Source: Actinomycetota bacterium (GTDB lineage Bacteria; Actinomycetota; Thermoleophilia; Gaiellales; F1-60-MAGs149). Taken from it: a stretch of DNA of 21,970 nt. The first letter of the stretch is position 1; each line of letters opens with the position of its first letter. Below, piece after piece: positions 16,872 to 21,970 of this stretch. The stretch is taken from positions 1 to 21,970 of the forward strand of contig CANKHS010000006.1 of NCBI GenBank assembly GCA_947481755.1, in the 5' to 3' direction. A program made the position numbers and the translations under genes. The notes under the pieces were generated by a model. That model was not told where the DNA came from, made no database searches, and saw nothing but the letters and a program-made list of their open reading frames with translations.

Positions 16872-17555
16872 CTACGGCTTGAGACTAAACGGCGGGTACC
16901 GGTCCGTCGTCAAAAGCACCGCGTAGGCGCTGACGCGGGTGGTCCAACGGAGCGTTCCCACCGTAAAATCGAACAGACCACGCGGATAGCGTCCAGTGAT
17001 CAGGATTGCGAACCACGCAATCAACGTCACGAACGCGACCGCAATCCCAAGCACGGCGAGCACGACGTAGTGCGGAATCACGAGCAGCCACTTGATCAAC
17101 GGCATGCCGCGCGACAGATCCTTCTTCGCGTCAGGATAGACAAGCATCAGGTTCAGTGCCTGTCGATCCTCCGTCGATGGGTATTCGTCGCGCAAGAGGT
17201 AGACGTACATCATCACGCGCATGGTGAAGGCCAGGAGGTTGACGTTAAAGTCGAACCACCAGCGCGGATAGCGGTGGCGAAAGAGCAGCAAAAGCAGTGT
17301 CGGCAGGAAAAGAAATCCGCCGACCGTGACAAACGCCTGCGTGCTCGTGTCGCCGCTGTATGCCGAGGATGAGTTGATGAACATCTCGAGCAGCAGCAGC
17401 ACAGGTACCGCCAAAATGCCTCGGAACAAGACCGTGAGACGATTGCGCTTGTCCTCCGGGTACTCCACGTCAAACGCGACGGGATAGGGAGTAGCAGCTG
17501 CGGGAGCGGGCTGGCTGGGCATTGCGGGCGTGGAATCTGGAGGAATGGTGGCCAT
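16872..17555 (-). CDS. DUF4389 membrane protein
   Basis: 227 residues. A Pro/Ala-rich cytoplasmic N-terminus (1-25) is followed by about four hydrophobic spans (near 44-60, 76-93, 104-121 and 155-188). The protein contains two copies of one motif: RYPRWWFDFNVNLLAF and on to YLLRDEYP at 95-126, and RYPRGLFDFTVGTLRW and on to LLTTDRYP at 189-221. This pattern (RYPR, FDF, V, TxRV, LL, YP) is the DUF4389 signature, here in tandem. Function is unknown. The start is ATG at 17555, with TAGCAT six bases upstream and no ribosome-binding site. It lies 66 bases before uvrA and is divergent from ridA. Confidence 0.88.
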   Translation of the reverse strand: MATIPPDSTPAMPSQPAPAAATPYPVAFDVEYPEDKRNRLTVLFRGILAVPVLLLLEMFINSSSAYSGDTSTQAFVTVGGFLFLPTLLLLLFRHRYPRWWFDFNVNLLAFTMRVMMYVYLLRDEYPSTEDRQALNLMLVYPDAKKDLSRGMPLIKWLLVIPHYVVLAVLGIAVAFVTLIAWFAILITGRYPRGLFDFTVGTLRWTTRVSAYAVLLTTDRYPPFSLKP

Positions 17556-17561
17556 TGCGCG

Positions 17562-17567
17562 ATGCTA
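17562..17567 (-). promoter_or_regulatory. Candidate -10 box (TAGCAT) for a leaderless DUF4389 transcript
   Basis: TAGCAT, exactly six bases, then ATG at 17555. It lies in the 96-base divergent gap to ridA. The ridA side of the gap uses a strong Shine-Dalgarno sequence instead. Confidence 0.42.
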
Positions 17568-17638
17568 CGCGGCGGATCGGACAGAACCGGAACCGACCAC
17601 GGGTTGGTGCGATGCGACTACGCTGCCACTGTCGTTCT

Positions 17639-17644
17639 AGGAGG
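17639..17644 (+). promoter_or_regulatory. Strong ribosome-binding site of ridA (AGGAGG)
   Basis: AGGAGG ends seven bases before ATG at 17652. This decides the ridA start, because the frame stays open for 30 codons further upstream. It is the best Shine-Dalgarno match I found in the window. Confidence 0.8.
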
Positions 17645-17651
17645 ATTTTTG

Positions 17652-18038
17652 ATGAAGCAGCAACTGCTCTACCCCGAAGGCGCCCCGCCGCCGACCGCCC
17701 CGTATACGCCAGGTATTCGCGTTGGTGAAACGCTGTACACGGCCGGCCAGGCCCCGTTTGATGACAACAACCAGATTGTTGGCAGCGACGTAGCCGCACA
17801 GACCGAGCAGGTCTTTAACAACCTTGAGCGCGTGCTTGCCGCTGGCGGCGCCACGCTCAGCGATGTCGTCAAGATCACCGCGCATCTGCAGGACCTCGCC
17901 GGCGATTTTGATGCCTACAACGAGGTCTACGCCCGACGTTTCGGCTCGCATCGCCCAACCCGCACCACGGTCGGCAGCACCCTCGGCGGCTTCCTCGTCG
18001 AGATCGACGCCATCGCCGTCGTCGGCTCGGGCTCCTGA
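17652..18038 (+). CDS. ridA: RidA-family enamine/imine deaminase
   Basis: 128 residues, the canonical length. RidA proteins hydrolyse reactive 2-aminoacrylate and other imines released by PLP enzymes, as trimers with active sites at subunit interfaces. Seen: LYTAGQAPFD near 29-38, the VFNNLERVLAAGG helix, VVKITAHL, then RPTRTTVG carrying the catalytic Arg and VEIDAIAVV with the conserved Glu. Both match positions in E. coli RidA/TdcF. The start is ATG at 17652, with AGGAGG upstream. The gene is convergent with uvrB, and a long palindrome lies between the two ends. The PLP enzyme LysA is encoded nearby, though a link is not shown. Confidence 0.93.
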   Translation: MKQQLLYPEGAPPPTAPYTPGIRVGETLYTAGQAPFDDNNQIVGSDVAAQTEQVFNNLERVLAAGGATLSDVVKITAHLQDLAGDFDAYNEVYARRFGSHRPTRTTVGSTLGGFLVEIDAIAVVGSGS

Positions 18039-18052
18039 TCTAGCAACCACGT

Positions 18053-18155
18053 CTCTGATGTCCGTAAGGGGTCAGGCCCGATCTGGACATTTGATGGACG
18101 AGCTACCTCGTCATCCAATGTCCAGATCGGGCCTGACCCCTTACGGACATCAGAG
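18053..18155. repeat. 103-bp near-perfect palindrome (REP/MITE-like) between ridA and uvrB
   Basis: Left arm 18053-18091 and right arm 18117-18155 are perfect inverted copies of 39 bases. The stem continues inward after one T/C mismatch: 18093-18096 pairs with 18112-18115, one G bulges at 18097, and 18098-18102 pairs with 18107-18111, leaving the four-base loop CTAC. In all, 48 base pairs can form. Each arm also contains its own inverted repeat, ATGTCC and GGACAT (18058-18063 with 18085-18090; 18118-18123 with 18145-18150), around a GGGGTCAGGCCC core. There is no T-run at either end, so it is not a standard intrinsic terminator, although it sits where a two-way terminator would be useful. The right arm overlaps the last bases of uvrB. 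No other copy was noticed in the window. Confidence 0.95.
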
Positions 18156-20144
18156 CGCGGCAATTTCGCGACGCAGACCCTTGATCTCGTCGCGCAGGCG
18201 GGCGGCCTCTTCGAAACGCAGTTCTTCGGCGGCCATAAACATCGCCTCTTCGAGTTCGATCGAAAGCTTCTCGAGCTCTTTGCGACCCAGACCCTCGGGC
18301 ACCTGTCGGCGGCCGCGCTGCGACGCCGGGACATTGGGACTCCCCAACGAGAGAAACTCGGCGATATCGGAGACACCTTTGATGATCGTCTCCGGCGTGA
18401 TGCCGTGGTCCTCGTTGTATTTCAATTGGATATCGCGTCGACGCTGTGTCTCGCGAACTGCACCCTTGATCGATTCGGTCTCTTTGTCGCCGTACATAAT
18501 CACGCGGCCGTTGACATTGCGGGCCGCGCGGCCGATCGTCTGAATAAGGGCCGTCTGTCCACGCAGGAAGCCCTCCTTATCGGCGTCGAGAATCGCAACC
18601 AGCGAGACCTCGGGAAGATCGAGTCCCTCGCGCAGCAGGTTGACGCCGACCAACACGTCGTATTCGCCCAGGCGCAGGTCGCGAATGATCTGGATGCGCT
18701 CGAGTGTGTCGATCTCGGAGTGGAGATAACGCGTGCGTACCCCACTCTCAATCAGATAGTTCGAGAGATCCTCCGCCATCTTCTTCGTCAGCGTCGTCAC
18801 GAGCACACGCTCGCCCTTCGCTTCGCGCTCACGAATCTCGCCCAACAGGTTGTCGATCTGACCCTCGGTTGGACGCAAATCGATAATCGGATCGACCAGG
18901 CCTGTCGGTCGAATGATCTGCTCAACGACGCGACCACCTTCGCGTGCCTCGAACGCCCCCGGCGTTGCCGAGACGAGGATGCCCTGACCAACCTTGGACA
19001 GAAATTCGGGGAACTGGAGCGGGCGATTGTCCAGCGCTGAGGGAAGACGAAACCCGTAATCAATCAACTGCGTCTTGCGTGAGCGATCGCCTTCGTACAT
19101 GCCGCCGATCTGCGGGATCGTCTGATGCGACTCGTCAACGAAGAGCAGATAGTCGCCAGGGAAGTAGTCCATCAGCGTGAAGGGCGATGAGCCGGGCGGA
19201 CGCCCCTCGAAGATCCGCGAATAGTTCTCGACCCCATTGCAGTAGCCGAGCTCGCGCAGCATCTCGATGTCGTACTCGGTGCGCTGGCGAATGCGGTGCG
19301 CCTCGAGGATCTTGCCGTCCGCCTCGAAGGCTCGAACACACCCCTCCATCTCGCGATAGATCTCCTGCGTTGCGCGCTCGATGGTCAACGGATCGGTCAC
19401 GTAGTGCGTCGCGGGATAGATCACGAGGTCCTCGAGTCGTCCCAAAACCTCACCCGTCAACGGGTCGTAGTGGGTGATCGACTCCACCTCATCGCCGAAC
19501 AACGAGATCCGATACGCCGTCTCCATGTAGGCGGGCTGCAATTCAATCACGTCGCCGCGGGCTCGAAACTTACCTCGCCCCAGCGCTGTGTCGTTGCGGC
19601 GGTACTGGATGTCGACAAGGCTCCGTAACAGCAGGTCGCGGCCGCCTGTCTCTTTCCCCTTCTTGAGCACCACGAGGCGCTCTTTGTACTCGTCGGGCGA
19701 GCCGAGGCCGTAGATGCACGAGACGGAGGCCACGATGATCACGTCTTTGCGCGTCAGCAGCGAGGCGGTGGCCGCATGACGCAGGCGGTCAATGTCGTCG
19801 TTGACGACTGCGTCCTTCTCGATATAGGTATCGGACGTGGCGATGTACGCCTCGGGCTGGTAGTAGTCGTAGTACGACACGAAGTACTCGACCGCGTTGT
19901 CCGGGAAGAATTCGCGAAACTCGTTGCAGAGCTGCGCCGCCAGCGTCTTGTTGTGGGCGATCACAAGCGCGGGTCGTTGCAGCTGCTCAATCACAAACGC
20001 CATCGTGGCCGTCTTGCCGGTGCCCGTTGCTCCGAGCAGCGTGACGAAACGTTCGCCCGCCTCCATGCCCTCGCAGATGCCCGCGATTGCCCGCGGCTGA
20101 TCGCCCTTCGGCTCAAACGACCCGGCGAAGCGAAACGGCGGCAT
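18150..20144 (-). CDS. uvrB: Excinuclease ABC subunit B
   Basis: 664 residues. UvrB is the helicase-like damage-verification subunit of nucleotide excision repair. Walker A GATGTGKT lies near 36-45, and the beta-hairpin region YYDYYQPEAYI near 88, followed by SDTYIEKD. The DEAD-like box VDESHQT, GRAARN (motif VI) and the C-terminal UVR motif (helical, FEEAARLRDEIKGL) for contact with UvrC are all intact. I chose ATG at 20144 because MPPFRFAGSFEPKGDQP aligns directly with the family N-terminus. GTG at 20162 would add six residues. The last codon and the TGA stop lie inside the 103-bp palindrome. It follows lysA at 38 bases. Confidence 0.96.
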   Translation of the reverse strand: MPPFRFAGSFEPKGDQPRAIAGICEGMEAGERFVTLLGATGTGKTATMAFVIEQLQRPALVIAHNKTLAAQLCNEFREFFPDNAVEYFVSYYDYYQPEAYIATSDTYIEKDAVVNDDIDRLRHAATASLLTRKDVIIVASVSCIYGLGSPDEYKERLVVLKKGKETGGRDLLLRSLVDIQYRRNDTALGRGKFRARGDVIELQPAYMETAYRISLFGDEVESITHYDPLTGEVLGRLEDLVIYPATHYVTDPLTIERATQEIYREMEGCVRAFEADGKILEAHRIRQRTEYDIEMLRELGYCNGVENYSRIFEGRPPGSSPFTLMDYFPGDYLLFVDESHQTIPQIGGMYEGDRSRKTQLIDYGFRLPSALDNRPLQFPEFLSKVGQGILVSATPGAFEAREGGRVVEQIIRPTGLVDPIIDLRPTEGQIDNLLGEIREREAKGERVLVTTLTKKMAEDLSNYLIESGVRTRYLHSEIDTLERIQIIRDLRLGEYDVLVGVNLLREGLDLPEVSLVAILDADKEGFLRGQTALIQTIGRAARNVNGRVIMYGDKETESIKGAVRETQRRRDIQLKYNEDHGITPETIIKGVSDIAEFLSLGSPNVPASQRGRRQVPEGLGRKELEKLSIELEEAMFMAAEELRFEEAARLRDEIKGLRREIAAL

Positions 20145-20182
20145 CAACGAAGGGTGCCACACGACCCGTCAGTGCGAGCACC

Positions 20183-21475
20183 TTACACGTCGCGCAGAAA
20201 CAACTCGTCTGTCGACTCGCGTCGCGTAATCAGCGTGGCGTCTCCATTGCCGACCAGCACGGCCGCTGGCCGCCCGAAGAGGTTGTACGTGTTGGCCATC
20301 GTCTGGTGATACGCACCCGTTGCGGGCACTGCGATGACATCGCCAACGTGAACCTCGGGCAACTCAATGCCGTCCACCAGGACGTCAGTTGACTCACAGT
20401 GCCGACCGGCAATGCGAACGCTGCCTGTGCTCGGATCGATCGGGCGCGCAGCCAGCACCGGCGCATAGGTGCCGCCATAGAGGCCCACGCGGAGGTTGTC
20501 TCCCATCCCGCCATCGACCGCGACCCACGTTGATCCGTCACCAACCTTTTTGATACCCAACACGGAATACAGCGTTGTCCCTGCCGTACCGACAATCGAG
20601 CGTCCTGGCTCGACGATGATCTGTGGGACAGGCATGCCCTCGTCTGCACAAACCTGTGTGATGGCCGCGACAAGGTTTGCCGTGTGCGTGCCGGGATCAG
20701 GACTGTCTTGACCGGGCAGGTACGGAATACCCAAACCGCCGCCAACATCGAGCACGTCGAGTGGTATTCCCTCAGCCTTGGCAAAACTCGGCAACCAGCG
20801 AGCCGCTTCAACCAGCGGGGCGGCGTCGAGAATCTGCGAGCCGAGATGTACATGGAGACCCCGGCCGCGCAGACCGCTGGGCAGCGTCCGCAGGAGTTCC
20901 GCTCCCTCGGCGGGCGTCATCCCAAACTTCGACCCATGGTGCCCCGTGGCAATGTGGCGATGCGTGTCGACATCGATGCCGGGCGCGATCCGCACAAGCA
21001 CGTCTTGCGTACGACCGCTCTGAGCACATAAAGCAGCGAGCCGCTCCGCGTCGTCACGTCCATCAAGGACCACAAGTCCAGCATCCGCATCGATCGCCGC
21101 CTGGAGATCAGTCTCACTCTTGGCGTTGCCGTGCACAACCAGTTGGCTTCCCAAAAACCCTGCTCGGAGTGCCGCCGCAATCTCGCCACTCGACGCACAG
21201 TCGGCGCTCATTCCCTCTTGCTGCAGAACACGCAACACACCGAGCGTCGACAGGGACTTCAATGCGAACGCGGCGCGCGACCCCACTGGGCCAGCGGCGA
21301 CAGCTTCCACAACGCTTCGGGCGCGCGTGCGAATCGACTGCTCGTCATAAAGGTAGAGCGGTGTGCCAAATTCGGCAGCGATCCCTGTGAGAGCGCATCC
21401 GCCGACGGCAAGCCCAGCGGAAGTAACCTCGGTGCTGTCCGGAAACGGCAACAGTGCGTCTGGTCGCGATGTCAT
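20183..21475 (-). CDS. lysA: Diaminopimelate decarboxylase
   Basis: 430 residues, a fold-III PLP enzyme making lysine from meso-diaminopimelate. The PLP lysine is Lys73 in FALKSLST, where many relatives have a YAxKAN-like sequence. Other motifs: HGSKFG (180-185), HVHLGS (208-213), GGGLG (245-249, phosphate loop), EPGR (289-292) and CESTD (360-364) with the active-site Cys from the partner subunit. The CESTD and HGSKFG motifs support LysA over arginine or ornithine decarboxylases. ATG at 21475 overlaps the argH stop in ATGA. It is followed by uvrB, an unusual partner, possibly just by proximity. Confidence 0.95.
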   Translation of the reverse strand: MTSRPDALLPFPDSTEVTSAGLAVGGCALTGIAAEFGTPLYLYDEQSIRTRARSVVEAVAAGPVGSRAAFALKSLSTLGVLRVLQQEGMSADCASSGEIAAALRAGFLGSQLVVHGNAKSETDLQAAIDADAGLVVLDGRDDAERLAALCAQSGRTQDVLVRIAPGIDVDTHRHIATGHHGSKFGMTPAEGAELLRTLPSGLRGRGLHVHLGSQILDAAPLVEAARWLPSFAKAEGIPLDVLDVGGGLGIPYLPGQDSPDPGTHTANLVAAITQVCADEGMPVPQIIVEPGRSIVGTAGTTLYSVLGIKKVGDGSTWVAVDGGMGDNLRVGLYGGTYAPVLAARPIDPSTGSVRIAGRHCESTDVLVDGIELPEVHVGDVIAVPATGAYHQTMANTYNLFGRPAAVLVGNGDATLITRRESTDELFLRDV

Positions 21476-21970
21476 AGCGATGGTGCGGTGAGAGCGCGCG
21501 TCGCGGCAATCAGTCCGGCGAGTGCGACGAGTTGCTCGGACACGACACCCGGCATGCCAGGACCCTTGCGGGCGGCGATCGCCTCTTCTGGCGTCGGTGA
21601 GTCAAAACGTTCGCCGGCCGCGATCCGGTTGGCCACCTCGGTGTGTGCGTCTCGAAAAGGCATCCCGCCGCGCACAAGACCTTCAGCGACGTCCGTCGCG
21701 ACGGTCGTTCCATCAGCAGCCGCTGCGCGCATGGTCTCAACCTCAAAGGTCAGACCCTCGTACGCAAGCGAGAGCAGTCGCAACACGCCGAGTGTGGCAT
21801 CAACCTGTTCGAAGACACCCTGCTTGTCTTCCTGCAGGTCGCGGTTGTACGTCAGCGGCAGACCCTTGAGCGTCGCGAGTAGACCAGTCAACCGCCCAAT
21901 CGCGGTGCCAGCTCGACCGCGGGCTAGTTCGGCCACATCCGGATTCTTCTTCTGCGGCATCATGCTCGAC
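21472..21970 (-). CDS. argH: Argininosuccinate lyase, C-terminal part (cut by window edge)
   Basis: About 165 C-terminal residues are visible and the 5' end lies beyond 21970. The first residues read SSMMPQKKNPD, the fumarase/aspartase-superfamily signature loop carrying the catalytic Ser. The helical domain with TYNRDLQEDKQ follows, as in argininosuccinate lyases, and the typical C-terminal stretch ends in ALTAPSL. The enzyme releases fumarate and arginine from argininosuccinate. The stop overlaps the lysA start in ATGA, so arginine and lysine biosynthesis genes share a transcript. Confidence 0.96.
   Translation of the reverse strand, partial: SSMMPQKKNPDVAELARGRAGTAIGRLTGLLATLKGLPLTYNRDLQEDKQGVFEQVDATLGVLRLLSLAYEGLTFEVETMRAAAADGTTVATDVAEGLVRGGMPFRDAHTEVANRIAAGERFDSPTPEEAIAARKGPGMPGVVSEQLVALAGLIAATRALTAPSL

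Noticed and set aside
18053..18155. Reading the palindrome as an ordinary intrinsic terminator
   Set aside because: The stem is far too long (48 bp) and neither side has a T-run. It may still affect transcript ends, but the structure fits a repeat element better.

Overview
This window looks like a compact, high-GC chromosome segment from an actinobacterium (Actinomycetota). Several things suggest this: a Rex redox repressor, a luciferase-like F420-type oxidoreductase, a DUF4389 membrane protein, a membrane H+-pyrophosphatase, an orphan zf-HC2 anti-sigma-like protein, and start regions that favour a TANNNT -10 box placed directly before the start codon. A deep lineage such as Thermoleophilia is a guess. 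I see no plasmid, phage, transposase, CRISPR array, rRNA or tRNA. No gene-free stretch exceeds about 112 bases.

Layout. Positions 1-5234 are a minus-strand block: the N-terminal part of a membrane pyrophosphatase, a secreted-type polysaccharide deacetylase, an MTA phosphorylase-like enzyme, a Pro/Ala-rich unknown protein and a GCS2-family carboxylate-amine ligase. The last four are tightly packed and read as one operon starting at about 5250. An anti-sigma-like membrane protein (5299-5895, plus) is divergent from that operon and convergent with rex (5910-6530, minus). Positions 6603-9633 hold a minus-strand operon fmdB-like, tsaE, tsaB, rimI, tsaD, glutaredoxin-like. It covers the bacterial t6A tRNA-modification factors plus a ribosomal-protein acetyltransferase, with 4-base ATGA overlaps between the last four genes.

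Positions 9712-12223 (plus) are a pantothenate operon: a Rossmann/DUF2520 protein, panC and panB, both junctions ATGA. No ordinary panE is present, so the Rossmann protein is the natural candidate for the missing ketopantoate reductase. A glyoxalase-I-type protein and an F420-type oxidoreductase follow (12253-13579). On the minus strand come uvrA with a small CxxC protein coupled to its end, and a DUF4389 membrane protein. Then ridA (plus) faces uvrB (minus), preceded by lysA and the end of argH (minus).

The most striking feature that is not a gene is a 103-bp, almost perfect palindrome at 18053-18155 between the convergent ridA and uvrB. Its right arm runs into the uvrB coding sequence and supplies the uvrB stop codon. 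It looks like a REP/MITE-type element. A second genome-scale signal is a repeated start architecture, a TANNNT box exactly six bases before the start codon, at five genes. This suggests leaderless transcription.
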